From contig NZ_CP014504.1 of NCBI RefSeq assembly GCF_001590605.1, positions 3,162,001-3,226,000 on the forward strand: a DNA stretch of 64,000 bases. The letters run 5' to 3'. The position numbers and the translations under genes were made by a program. Source of the stretch: Pedobacter cryoconitis (GTDB lineage: Bacteria > Bacteroidota > Bacteroidia > Sphingobacteriales > Sphingobacteriaceae). Positions 8,974 to 17,405 of this stretch are shown here, in pieces. The notes beneath the pieces were generated by a model, which saw only the letters and a list, made by a program, of their open reading frames with translations, was not told the origin of the DNA and did not search any database. The number at the start of each line of letters is the position of its first letter. The first letter of the stretch is position 1.

Positions 8974-9990
8974 CTATAACTTTCCAGCGACAGGAACAAC
9001 TTTCATTCCCAATACAGCAGTAGCAAAATTAAAAGTCTTTGATTCCACAGCCTGCACGCCTTTACTCAATAATGGAGAACCAATAACATGAGTTCCAGCT
9101 TCAGGAATTGCCGATTTTACTTTAAGTGCAGCAGGTGTACCCAATTCTTCAAACATCTTCAGCATCGCATCAACCTTCACTGTTTTATCCTGGTGTTGCT
9201 CATCCTTATAATAATACAACATTAAAACTGGTTGTTTGACCTGTTCATAGGTCTGTTTAGTATTAGACGTTTCTATAAATTCCTGTAATTGCGGAACAGC
9301 TTCCAGACGATACTGACTATACCAGTATTGTAATACCTTTGGATCCGTATCAGCACTTTTCTTCGAATACATACCGCCCATTACTTTTCGGATCAACTGC
9401 AGTCCCCAAGGCTTATTTGTTAACCAGGCAGAGCCATCATTAATAGCAATATTAGGAGAATAAAGAATAACTCCTTTAATTTCAGGGAAGTTCGCAGCTA
9501 ACCTCAACGCCAGTGCACCACCGGTAGAAGTCCCCATAATGATTACCTTTTTACCTAACTTTTTACCAATCGCATAAGCTTCGAGCGTAGAAGCCCATAG
9601 TTTATCTGGTGTAAATTCAAGCATAGCATCTTTATCATTCAATCCATGTCCAGCCAGCCGGGCAAGATAAAGGTTACAACCAAATTTCCGGGCGAAATCG
9701 CGGTGTACAGGATCTCCTTCACCCTGACTTGCAGTAAATCCATGCAAATACACCAGGGCATATTCAGTTTGCTCTTTATGCGTACTATCTGCCCAGACAA
9801 TCCTGGCTTCATTAGCTGTTTTAACAGGAAGCTTTACTTCTCTTTGATTAATGTAGGTATCCAGCTCCGTTAGCTGACCAGGAACTTCTGGCAATGTATT
9901 TACATAAACGGGAGTAGCAGGCTTAGGGCCTGAAAAATAAACAACAACCAGCAGAAGTATCAGTACTCCCAGACCTATAAGAATTTTCAT
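8974..9990 (-). CDS. Membrane-anchored alpha/beta hydrolase
   Basis: A 338-residue protein with one N-terminal hydrophobic segment (residues 2-19) that would anchor or export it. An alpha/beta hydrolase domain follows: YLHGFTAS (oxyanion strand, about 81-88), LAGHGLND, and the nucleophile elbow GTSTGG with Ser155. The GTHVIGS segment near 300 supplies the probable catalytic His. The family covers lipases, esterases and acylglycerol hydrolases; the substrate is not predictable. It is divergent from the YiaA/B-like gene. Confidence 0.88.
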   Translation of the reverse strand: MKILIGLGVLILLLVVVYFSGPKPATPVYVNTLPEVPGQLTELDTYINQREVKLPVKTANEARIVWADSTHKEQTEYALVYLHGFTASQGEGDPVHRDFARKFGCNLYLARLAGHGLNDKDAMLEFTPDKLWASTLEAYAIGKKLGKKVIIMGTSTGGALALRLAANFPEIKGVILYSPNIAINDGSAWLTNKPWGLQLIRKVMGGMYSKKSADTDPKVLQYWYSQYRLEAVPQLQEFIETSNTKQTYEQVKQPVLMLYYYKDEQHQDKTVKVDAMLKMFEELGTPAALKVKSAIPEAGTHVIGSPLLSKGVQAVESKTFNFATAVLGMKVVPVAGKL

Positions 9991-10121
9991 AACAAGCGTT
10001 TTGTGACTATATCAAAATTAGCATTTTTAATTTATTATAATTAAACCTGTCAGATATAGTGACAATTAATTATACTTGTTTAATTAACTTAAAATTATCA
10101 ACAATTATCATCTCAAGATCA

Positions 10122-10541
10122 ATGAACCAAAAACCATCGAATGCATTTATAGGAGCTTCCTGGGTAGCTTTAATGGTAGGATTTGCAGCCTATAACATTG
10201 GCCTTTTTAATGCAACAATGTTATTGAACGAAAAAGGATACTACTTTACCATTCTTATTTTAGGGGTCTTTGCTGCAATATCTGTACAAAAATGTGTACG
10301 CGATCGTCTGGAAGGAATTCCGGTAACCAATATTTATTATGGAATAGCCTGGTTCTGTACTATCCTATCACTTGCACTGTTATCAATAGGCTTATGGAAC
10401 GCAACACTTGCTTTAAGTGAAAAGGGATTTTATGCAATGTCATTCGTATTAACAATTTTCGCCGCTATCGCTGTGCAAAAGAATACCAGGGACAGTCTTG
10501 GTGCTGAACCTAAAATAACAAACGATACTACTAATTTATAA
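10122..10541 (+). CDS. YiaA/YiaB family inner membrane protein
   Basis: A 139-residue protein from the ATG at 10122; an upstream start at 10059 would add 21 unlikely residues. Two tandem halves share the pattern GLxNATxxLxEKGxY, each with two hydrophobic helices, giving four membrane segments. This duplicated layout with VQKxxRD after each pair is typical of the YiaA/YiaB family, whose function is unknown. A very long hairpin follows the stop. Confidence 0.88.
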   Translation: MNQKPSNAFIGASWVALMVGFAAYNIGLFNATMLLNEKGYYFTILILGVFAAISVQKCVRDRLEGIPVTNIYYGIAWFCTILSLALLSIGLWNATLALSEKGFYAMSFVLTIFAAIAVQKNTRDSLGAEPKITNDTTNL

Positions 10542-10546
10542 TTCAA

Positions 10547-10601
10547 AAGACCTGAATCCGATAAGGAATGCAAAAGCAAATCCTTATCGGATTCAGGTCT
10601 T
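10547..10601. terminator. Long perfect hairpin between convergent genes
   Basis: Bases 10547-10567 and 10581-10601 are perfect 21-bp inverted repeats around a 13-base loop. The hairpin sits between the stops of two converging genes (10541 and 10633). The T-tract is weak, but location and stem support a bidirectional terminator. Confidence 0.75.
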
Positions 10602-10632
10602 CATTTCTATTAATGACCTAACGCTTTAATGA

Positions 10633-11100
10633 TTAAACTGATCCTTTGAGCGTCATAAAATAACGTCTGTGATAGTTAATCTGTCCGGTGTGATAAGATA
10701 AATGAGCTAAAAGATGGATTAAAACATATTCCACAGTCTGCTGCTCATTAACAAGCTTTATTTCTGCAGGATAACTGTCATTCAAAGCCTGATCTGTCAG
10801 CGATGAAATCGCATCAGCAATAACCTCGTGCAATTGATCAAACTCTACGATCAATTCATCCTGCGTAAACAACCGCTCATTAAACTCTGCATCCCGGTTT
10901 CTTTCATAATTGATATGTCCGAAAGGATTGCCTACAAAGGCTTTCAGATTACCAATCAGATGTTGTAATAGATGACCACCAGAATTGGTTGTTCCTGGTA
11001 ATACTTCCCATAAAGACTGATCATCAGGATACTTCTTCAATTCCTCCGTAACTTTGATCAGATCACGTTTATATAATTGCGTATAAAATTCAGTATTCAT
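10633..11100 (-). CDS. DinB family protein
   Basis: A 155-residue four-helix protein of the DinB/YfiT-like superfamily. A likely metal triad is visible: a His near residue 44 in GGHLLQHLIGNL and the His pair region LSYHTGQINYHRR near the C-terminus. Such proteins bind a divalent metal, and some act as thiol transferases or stress-induced proteins. It is the last gene of a minus-strand run (Crp-like regulator, pirin, acetyltransferase, DinB), 12 bases behind the acetyltransferase. Confidence 0.88.
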   Translation of the reverse strand: MNTEFYTQLYKRDLIKVTEELKKYPDDQSLWEVLPGTTNSGGHLLQHLIGNLKAFVGNPFGHINYERNRDAEFNERLFTQDELIVEFDQLHEVIADAISSLTDQALNDSYPAEIKLVNEQQTVEYVLIHLLAHLSYHTGQINYHRRYFMTLKGSV

Positions 11101-11112
11101 TTCTTTTTATTT

Positions 11113-11394
11113 TTAAAACAGGACGTCCTGTAAATCTTGATTCTTATCAAAAACACTCTTTGCAAAAGGACATAAAGGCAGGATTTTTACATGCTTAGCC
11201 CTTGCGTATCCCACAGCCTCCAATACTAGTTTTTTGCCCACTCCTTTGCCTGAAAAATCAGGGCTTACTTCAGTATGGTCAATAATAAGCTTATCTGACC
11301 CTGCCCATACATAAGTCATTTCCCCGGCCAGTTTCCCATCTTCAATCGCTTTAAAAAGCCCTTTTTTTTCGTCATTGGTCTGTTCAATATTCAT
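11113..11394 (-). CDS. Small GNAT-type N-acetyltransferase (YjdJ-like)
   Basis: A 93-residue protein of the short acetyltransferase family that has only the central acetyl-CoA fold. Visible are the beta strand pair GKLAGEMTYVWAGSDKLIIDHT, the acetyl-CoA loop SGKGVGKKLVLEAV, and the typical ending ILPLCPFAKSVFDKN. Members occur across bacteria with unknown acceptors. It probably shares a transcript with pirin upstream and DinB downstream. Confidence 0.88.
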   Translation of the reverse strand: MNIEQTNDEKKGLFKAIEDGKLAGEMTYVWAGSDKLIIDHTEVSPDFSGKGVGKKLVLEAVGYARAKHVKILPLCPFAKSVFDKNQDLQDVLF

Positions 11395-11462
11395 CTTGTT
11401 TATTTTATCGTTGAAGCTATTTATTTGCTAAATGAAATGAAGCCATTAAGCTAATGGCAATA

Positions 11463-12353
11463 TTAAGGCTTGATTTGTTTTCCCTGTTCTGGAAGAGGAA
11501 CAAACTCTGTTTCGCCCGGAACCGCAGGAAATGACTGTTCAAGCCACGTCGCCTTTGCCTGTTCGATCCTTTCTTTGCTGGAAGCCACAAAATTCCAGTA
11601 AATAAATCTTTCTTCCGGAAATGGTTCCCCGCCAAAAATATATACGCTCGTATTTTCCTGCATTTCAAATTCACAAAGCTGGCTGTCTTTAGCAATCAGT
11701 ATCTGTTTTGGCCCATAGACATTCCCTTCGCTTTCAATCGCTCCTTCAAGTATATATAAAGCACTTTCACCATAAAGGTACTCACCAATTTTAACAGTCT
11801 GACGGGTTGTTGTTTTCAATTCCAGAAAATATAGCGGGCTAAAAACAGGTACAGGAGATTTTTTGCCAAAGGCCTCTCCTGCGATCAGTTTAAAAGAAAC
11901 CTCACCAGATTCCCAGACCGGCATTTCATTTTCTTCTATATGGTAAAATTCAGGAGCCATTTCTTCCTTATCTTTTGGCAACGCTACCCAAATCTGGAGT
12001 CCATGCAACATTTTATCTGAGTGCCGCAAATATGCCGGTGTACGTTCTGAATGCACGATTCCACTACCTGCTGTCATCCAGTTTACCTGACCTGGCTTAA
12101 TTTCTACTTCATTGCCTAAACTATCTTTGTGCATAATACTGCCCTCAAAAAGATAAGTCAATGTCGAAAGGCCAATATGCGGATGAGGAGGTACATCCAG
12201 ATTTTCATGATCACTTAAACACACCGGGCCCATATGATCAATAAAAGAAAACGGGCCTACCATTCTTTTCTCACGAAAAGGTAGCAACCTGCCTACCATA
12301 AAATTGCCAATATTGCTTGCTCTTTCTTCTATAATCAGTTTAATATTTGACAT
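11463..12353 (-). CDS. Pirin family protein
   Basis: A 296-residue bicupin. The N-terminal cupin holds the pirin signature VPPHPHIGLSTLTYLFEG and GIVHSERTP, which supply the histidine and glutamate ligands for an Fe(II) centre. The C-terminal cupin (about 180-290) ends with the family motif GGEPFPEERFIYWNFVASS. Pirins act as quercetinases or redox-linked regulators; which applies here is unknown. The gene follows a Crp/Fnr-like regulator by 60 bases. Confidence 0.93.
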   Translation of the reverse strand: MSNIKLIIEERASNIGNFMVGRLLPFREKRMVGPFSFIDHMGPVCLSDHENLDVPPHPHIGLSTLTYLFEGSIMHKDSLGNEVEIKPGQVNWMTAGSGIVHSERTPAYLRHSDKMLHGLQIWVALPKDKEEMAPEFYHIEENEMPVWESGEVSFKLIAGEAFGKKSPVPVFSPLYFLELKTTTRQTVKIGEYLYGESALYILEGAIESEGNVYGPKQILIAKDSQLCEFEMQENTSVYIFGGEPFPEERFIYWNFVASSKERIEQAKATWLEQSFPAVPGETEFVPLPEQGKQIKP

Positions 12354-12413
12354 CTTAATCTTGTTTTTTAACAGAACTAAGATAGGATTAATTGTTTCCT
12401 CCCAAATCGTAAA

Positions 12414-12983
12414 CTATAATTCTTTTCTGATACGGCTCAACTGCGTTGGCGTGATTCCGAGATAAGAAGCGACATGATGCTGTTTAAGCCGCTCGTTCAG
12501 ACCAGGATACATGACCTGGAAGGTTAAATAACGTTCCTTAGCATTTTGATACTTTGCAGTAATTTCCAGTATCTCTTTGTCTACGATCCAATGCTTTTCC
12601 ATATATTTAATATAGAACATAGCCAGGTCGGGGAACTTTGCGATCAACTGCTGAAAAGAAGAGAAATCATATTCCAGCACCTCTGCATCTTCAAGCGCAC
12701 AAATATTAAACAAACTTGGTTTCTTTTGAAGCATGGCTGAAGTAGAAGCAACAAATGAATGCTCAGCGAAAAACTTTTTAATGACAATATTACCTTCCGC
12801 TGTAGTATAATAATAAGAGAAAAGACCTTTTTTAACAAAAGCAACTGTTTTTGGGACACTGCCTTCTCTGAGTAGAAAGCCTTGTTTTGGAATGGATTTA
12901 CTCCGCACTATTTTGACAAGCTCTGCAACACAGGCAGCAGCTAATGGCGCGTAACTATTTAATGCTTTAATGAATGAATCCAT
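12414..12983 (-). CDS. Crp/Fnr family transcriptional regulator
   Basis: A 189-residue protein with a cyclic-nucleotide-binding-like beta-roll (about 15-115, including REGSVPKTVAFVKKGLFSYYY) and a short C-terminal DNA-binding part ending LKQHHVASYLGITPTQLSRIRKEL, a helix-turn-helix. Bacteroidota hold many such short Crp-like regulators next to genes they control. The following pirin, acetyltransferase and DinB genes are the probable targets. A 20-bp palindrome abuts its start codon, suggesting autoregulation. Confidence 0.92.
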   Translation of the reverse strand: MDSFIKALNSYAPLAAACVAELVKIVRSKSIPKQGFLLREGSVPKTVAFVKKGLFSYYYTTAEGNIVIKKFFAEHSFVASTSAMLQKKPSLFNICALEDAEVLEYDFSSFQQLIAKFPDLAMFYIKYMEKHWIVDKEILEITAKYQNAKERYLTFQVMYPGLNERLKQHHVASYLGITPTQLSRIRKEL

Positions 12984-12985
12984 CC

Positions 12986-13005
12986 TTGTATTTACGTAAA
13001 TACAA
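12986..13005. promoter_or_regulatory. 20-bp perfect palindrome at the Crp-like gene start
   Basis: TTGTATTTACGTAAATACAA is a perfect palindrome beginning two bases upstream of the Crp-like start codon. A homodimeric regulator of this family would bind such a site, so autorepression is inferred. Confidence 0.65.
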
Positions 13006-13137
13006 AGGTGGTACTTTTCATCCGGAATCTACACCAGTTACGCAGCCATTAATGCTACTTAACGTCAAAACATCACCTAATTAACGTTAGTTTTCATTTA
13101 TTGAATTCAATTCCTGCCAATTGAAACCAATCCTCAA

Positions 13138-13608
13138 TTACTTAGCTGCAGCCATCACCGCAGTAGCATCGATTTCAATTAACATTCCATCTAAAGCCAA
13201 TCTGGAAACCGGAATTAGTGTATTTACCGGGAACTGCTCATCTGGCCATACTTTTTTACCTTCCTCAATCAGTATTTTGTGTTTATCCGCATCATAATCC
13301 ACAACCAGTGTAGTCAATTTGGCAATATGCTGCATCTGCAGCCCTTTACTTTTTAACGCGATAGCCAGATTTTCAAAAGTATACCTCACTTGCGTCCTGA
13401 AATCAGTGCTCAATTCTCCTTTACTATCCGTTCCGGCCTGCCCGGCAACAAATACCAATATACTGTTAGCAGGAACAGCAGCTACGTGAGAATATCCATG
13501 CGGACGCGGATCATAAAGCCCTTTAGGATTTGTAATTTCTTGTGCTATACCTTGTTGGGTAAATAAACCTAGTGTTGTCATTATTAATAACGATTGAATA
13601 ATTTTCAT
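13138..13608 (-). CDS. Exported RidA/YjgF/UK114 family protein
   Basis: A 156-residue protein with a signal peptide (MKIIQSLLIMTTLGLFTQQGIAQ) in front of a complete Rid domain: YSHVAAVPANSILVFVAGQAG, TFENLAIALKSKGL, and RLALDGMLIEIDATAVM. Classical RidA hydrolyses reactive imines in the cytoplasm and needs an Arg in the last motif; here the position reads PVSRLALDGMLIEID, so the enzymatic role is uncertain. An extracytoplasmic location is unusual for classical RidA but common among Rid paralogues in this phylum. It lies just downstream of an esterase pseudogene. Confidence 0.88.
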   Translation of the reverse strand: MKIIQSLLIMTTLGLFTQQGIAQEITNPKGLYDPRPHGYSHVAAVPANSILVFVAGQAGTDSKGELSTDFRTQVRYTFENLAIALKSKGLQMQHIAKLTTLVVDYDADKHKILIEEGKKVWPDEQFPVNTLIPVSRLALDGMLIEIDATAVMAAAK

Positions 13609-13625
13609 AATAATTTAGCTTGAGA

Positions 13626-14050
13626 TTAGATAAAATAGTTGTGCAGAAACAGCAATTGAAACGCCGATGCTTTTGACCAGTATGCAGTATCATGTGCCCC
13701 AGGACGCTCAACGTGTAATCATGTACTATTTTAAGTAGGATCAGTTTTTCATGTAAAGACCTGTTAACTTCCAGCAAAGGATCATCAATCCCGCAATCAA
13801 TCATCAGCTTTAATTCATTATTCTTCAAAGAAGACACGTTATAATTCACCATATGCGTTTCCCATTCTTTCTGATGTAATACATAAACAACCGGAAACTT
13901 TTTGCTCTCCTTTGTTTGATCCGGTGTGATAAAAACACAGCTGATCTCTTTTTTCATAGCCTAGCTATAAACTGATACCGTATCTATTTTTGCTGCAAAT
14001 GCAGAACCTGCAAACAGCATTGCTATTAAAAGCCCTGATAATTGTTTCAT
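13626..14050 (-). pseudogene. Esterase (alpha/beta hydrolase) pseudogene
   Basis: Translation from the ATG at 14050 gives a signal peptide (MKQLSGLLIAMLFAGSAFA) and then an in-frame TAG at 13961-13963. The same frame continues with the esterase start (KFPVVYVLH) but jumps directly to the end region LKLMIDCGIDDPLLEVNRSL, so the central part with the catalytic Ser elbow is missing. A further frameshift after HDYT restores the ending ERPGAHDTAYWSKASAFQ in the next frame, stopping at 13626. Three independent lesions (stop, internal deletion of roughly 150 codons, frameshift) show a dead gene of the secreted esterase D-like family. Confidence 0.88.
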
Positions 14051-14138
14051 ATTTCTTAATTTGCACCAAAGTACCGCCTAATTTATCTGCAAAACATTTA
14101 CATATGTTGATGAAACGGGGGAAATTATAAAACCTGTG

Positions 14139-14825
14139 ATGAAAAGCCTTTTTACCTTTATTTTACTCTTTGTGATGTCTCAGACTTTATCTGCTCAAAA
14201 CAACTTCAAACAAAAGCAACTCACCTTTGAAAGAGTAAAAACTGCGTACACTCAAAAATGGGCTGGTTTAAAAGAAGAACTACGTCAAAAAGGATTTAAG
14301 GATAAATTCAAAGCACACCTGGAAGCCTACAAAAGCGAAGGCAAACTAGAAGTCTGGTTAAAAAACAGCAATCAGGCTAAATACACCCTGTTCAAAACAT
14401 ATGATTTCAGTGCACATTCAGGCATTTTAGGACCGAAGACTAAAAAGGATGACTTGCAAACACCAGAAGGCATTTATTTTATTGACCGGTTTAATCCCGA
14501 GAGCAGGTTTTACTTGTCCTTAAGGATAAATTACCCAAATGCAGTTGACCTGTTAAGAAGCGGTCAGCAAGACCCTGGATCGGATATTTATATTCATGGC
14601 AACCAGCTTACCGTCGGCTGCATCCCTTTAACGGACGATAAGATTAAAGAAGTTTATGTAATTGCTTTAGAAGCCAGTAACAACGGACAAGTACAAATTC
14701 CTGTTCATATTTTCCCTTTTAGAATGACAAAAGAAAATATGAACAAAAAAACAGCCATTTTCCCGCAACATAAAGTATTCTGGAAGACACTACAACTGGC
14801 TTATGACAATTTTAAGAAACCATAA
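14139..14825 (+). CDS. Exported L,D-transpeptidase of the YafK type
   Basis: A 228-residue protein from the ATG at 14139 (a GTG three bases earlier is less likely). It has a signal peptide (MKSLFTFILLFVMSQTLSAQ) and a YkuD-fold domain with the catalytic motif IYIHGNQLTVGCIPLTD, containing the essential His and Cys. The motif KTKKDDLQTPEGIYFIDRFNP is typical of the YafK/ErfK-like branch. Such enzymes cut or form cross-links, or act on lipoprotein anchors, in periplasmic peptidoglycan. The precise reaction is not predictable. Confidence 0.9.
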   Translation: MKSLFTFILLFVMSQTLSAQNNFKQKQLTFERVKTAYTQKWAGLKEELRQKGFKDKFKAHLEAYKSEGKLEVWLKNSNQAKYTLFKTYDFSAHSGILGPKTKKDDLQTPEGIYFIDRFNPESRFYLSLRINYPNAVDLLRSGQQDPGSDIYIHGNQLTVGCIPLTDDKIKEVYVIALEASNNGQVQIPVHIFPFRMTKENMNKKTAIFPQHKVFWKTLQLAYDNFKKP

Positions 14826-15016
14826 AATCCGGGTGAAATTTCTCTGGTATGGCATCCTCAGCTCTTTTGTTGCCTGCAATGATGTCTATTGTTAATTAAT
14901 TTTTGCTGACCTGTGCATGAGGTTATAAAAATAGTATTATTTATTTCAATCCGGAGTCAGGGTAAAATCAAATCAGGTTGTCACTAGATAAACCCACACC
15001 CTAATTTAGTAATCTT

Positions 15017-15136
15017 ATGACAAGTCATATTCACCCATGTATTATGTTCAGCGGCTTTCTATCGATTGCCCTGGTCCTGGCTATCATCATCGTTATTTAT
15101 CTCTTAAAACTTGTTCATGAATCTTGTGAAGAATAA
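15017..15136 (+). CDS. Possible 39-residue single-pass membrane peptide
   Basis: An ATG-started frame encodes a short soluble N-terminus, one strong hydrophobic helix (FLSIALVLAIIIVIYLL) and a short tail. It overlaps the start of the acyltransferase gene by 20 bases in another frame, so it could be translationally coupled to it. No family is recognised and it may be a chance ORF. The rest of the 14826-15016 gap shows nothing I can name. Confidence 0.3.
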   Translation: MTSHIHPCIMFSGFLSIALVLAIIIVIYLLKLVHESCEE

Positions 15137-15995
15137 ACTTTTCAATCAACTGTACCCCTTTGTCTTCTTTCCGATTTACCTGGTTAGCCTGCTTCCACAT
15201 TCCATAGCAGAATTAACCATTGGAAGACTTCTTTATTTTATTTCCTACCGGATATTCAGGTATCGCTATAGCGTAGTTTTACAAAACCTTTCCAGAGCAT
15301 TGCCCGCTAAATCTTACCACGAGATCCAGCAAATTGCAAAAGAATTTTACAGACATCTCGTGAGCATGGCCATTGAAACTATTAAACTCTTCTCTATCAG
15401 TGGCCAGGAACTGGATAAAAAAGTGCAGTTGGTGAATACAGAATTACTGATCAGCTATCATCAGCAAAACAGAAACATTATTGCCGTTCTCGGGCACTAC
15501 GGCAATTGGGAATATTTAAACATACTCCCCGCGCAACTCCCCTTTAAAGTAAATGCAATTTACAAACCACTTTCTAATCCACTCATGGACAGACTGGTTC
15601 ATTACGTAAGAGGGCGTTTTGGAATGCAACTTGTTCCTGCAAACCAGGCACTCAGGCATCTTTTAAAACAAAAAGACAAACCACAACTGTCCATTTTCAT
15701 TGCCGATCAATTTCCAGGCAGCTGTGAACAGGAGAAATTTGATTTCCTGCACCAATCTACCCATATGTTTAACGGCGCAGAAAAGCTCGCCATTGCTACC
15801 AATTCCGTAGTTGTTTACCTGGAGATGAAAAGGAAACCTGATAACTGCTGGGCAATAAGTTTTTCCCTGATTACTGAATCTCCAAAAGAAACCAGTAACC
15901 AGGAAATCACTAAATGCTTTGCCAACGAGCTTCAGCAAACGATTAAAACTGATCCTTCCTACTGGTTATGGTCTCATCAAAGATGGAAGTCTTAA
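15117..15995 (+). CDS. LpxL/HtrB-type lipid A acyltransferase
   Basis: A 292-residue membrane-anchored acyltransferase starting at the ATG at 15117 (a TTG at 15111 is an alternative). The N-terminal hydrophobic anchor is followed by RYRYSVVLQNLSRALP. The catalytic HxxxxE motif appears as LGHYGNWE and the acceptor region as FIADQFPG. These enzymes transfer a secondary acyl chain from acyl-ACP to lipid A at the inner membrane. It converges on the RND outer membrane factor with a 4-base gap. Confidence 0.9.
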   Translation: MNLVKNKLFNQLYPFVFFPIYLVSLLPHSIAELTIGRLLYFISYRIFRYRYSVVLQNLSRALPAKSYHEIQQIAKEFYRHLVSMAIETIKLFSISGQELDKKVQLVNTELLISYHQQNRNIIAVLGHYGNWEYLNILPAQLPFKVNAIYKPLSNPLMDRLVHYVRGRFGMQLVPANQALRHLLKQKDKPQLSIFIADQFPGSCEQEKFDFLHQSTHMFNGAEKLAIATNSVVVYLEMKRKPDNCWAISFSLITESPKETSNQEITKCFANELQQTIKTDPSYWLWSHQRWKS

Positions 15996-15999
15996 CAGG

Positions 16000-17382
16000 T
16001 TATTTCCATCCTCCCCCAAGCGCTCTGTATAAAGAAACAGTAGCCTGTAATTGTTGTAATTGATCATTAACCTGGCTCAACTGTGCAGCCAGAAAACTTT
16101 GCTGAGCAGTTAGTACTTCCGTATAATTTGCAGAACCATACCTCACCAAAGCCTGCGTATACTGCACTGATTTTTCCAGATTTTCTAATTGACTTGCCCT
16201 GGTAATTTTCTTTTCTGAAGCCTTCTGGTAAGAATACATTGCATTTGAAACCTCTTGCCCCGCAGTCAGAATTGCAGTCTGGAAACTTAACACAGCTTGC
16301 TGCTGCTGTTCCAGGGCAACTTTTAACCTCGTTTTATTCGCTCCTTTATTAAATATAGGTTGCGTTAACCCACCAGTTAAACTACCGATCCAAGATCCCG
16401 GGCCAAAAAAGCTGCTATAACTCGTATAGCCACCACCTGCCGAAATCGTTAACGAAGGATAAAAATAAGTCCGTGCAACATTGCTCAGTTCAAAAGCATT
16501 TTTAAAACCATATTCCGCAGCCTGTACATCCGGACGGTTGGCTAATAACTGTACAGGAACACCTGTCTGCAACAAAGTTATCGGATGAATCTGATCAAAT
16601 TTACTTCTTGCTACAGGCCCTGGCACATTGCCCAGCAATAAGTTCAGCCCATTCTCAGTCTCTCTGATCGATTGCATCAGATCGGGGATTGTAACTGCAA
16701 CAGCATATTTACTCGACTCACTTTGTACCACTGCCGCACCAGTTACCACATCTGCTGTTTTCAGCTTTTTCATGATATCGACAGTACTCTGCCAGTTTTT
16801 TAAACTTTGCCGGGTAATCAATAATTGATCATCCAAAGCCAGTAACCGGTAATAACTGGTCGCAATACTCGCAACCAGTTCAGTTTGAACAGCCCTCGCA
16901 TTCGCTTCAGCTTGCAACATAGCAGCTAAATTAGCACGTTTTGCACTGCTCAGTTTTCCCCATAAATCAGCTTCCCAACTTGTGGTAAGTTCAGCCTGGT
17001 ACTGGTAAGGGATAACACTTCTCACTTTATTCTGATTGGAAGAAGTTGTCGCTATTGCACTTGCATCACTATTTAAAGAAGGTAAAAAAGCCAATTTACT
17101 TTGTTCAAAATAAGCCTTAGACTGACGAATACGCGAATAAGCAGCCTGCAAATTCAGATTCCGCTGGATACCTTCACCAATAAGCTTCTGTAATAAAGTA
17201 TCCGTGAACATCTCTTTCCAATGCAGGTTTGCAATAGTGACCGTATCGGCAGCCACATGTTCTCTGTATAAACCTTCCAGATCGACAGCCGGTTTTTGAT
17301 AAGGCTTAGTGACTTTACAGGAAGCGGATAACACAATAATCAACCCGATGACAGGCAGATAAATTTTCAAGTATGAGTTCAT
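16000..17382 (-). CDS. RND efflux outer membrane factor, NodT/OprM-like lipoprotein
   Basis: A 460-residue TolC-family protein. The lipoprotein signal ends LSASC, then two homologous outer-membrane-efflux halves follow, with long coiled helices (RQSKAYFEQSKLAFLPSLN, LLANRPDVQAAEYGFKNAFE). The ALGGGWK ending is typical of the NodT/OprM lipoprotein branch. It forms the outer channel of a tripartite pump with the permease (24 bases upstream) and adaptor genes, all in one operon in the order adaptor, permease, channel. Confidence 0.95.
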   Translation of the reverse strand: MNSYLKIYLPVIGLIIVLSASCKVTKPYQKPAVDLEGLYREHVAADTVTIANLHWKEMFTDTLLQKLIGEGIQRNLNLQAAYSRIRQSKAYFEQSKLAFLPSLNSDASAIATTSSNQNKVRSVIPYQYQAELTTSWEADLWGKLSSAKRANLAAMLQAEANARAVQTELVASIATSYYRLLALDDQLLITRQSLKNWQSTVDIMKKLKTADVVTGAAVVQSESSKYAVAVTIPDLMQSIRETENGLNLLLGNVPGPVARSKFDQIHPITLLQTGVPVQLLANRPDVQAAEYGFKNAFELSNVARTYFYPSLTISAGGGYTSYSSFFGPGSWIGSLTGGLTQPIFNKGANKTRLKVALEQQQQAVLSFQTAILTAGQEVSNAMYSYQKASEKKITRASQLENLEKSVQYTQALVRYGSANYTEVLTAQQSFLAAQLSQVNDQLQQLQATVSLYRALGGGWK

Positions 17383-17405
17383 AATTACGAGTTCCGGTAA
17401 TTAAA

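Noticed and set aside
11417..11695. 92-residue minus-strand ORF
   Set aside because: It overlaps the pirin gene in another frame and has no recognisable features.
13523..13957. 144-residue hypothetical protein
   Set aside because: It is the readable middle of an esterase pseudogene joined to out-of-frame sequence and overlaps the RidA gene start.
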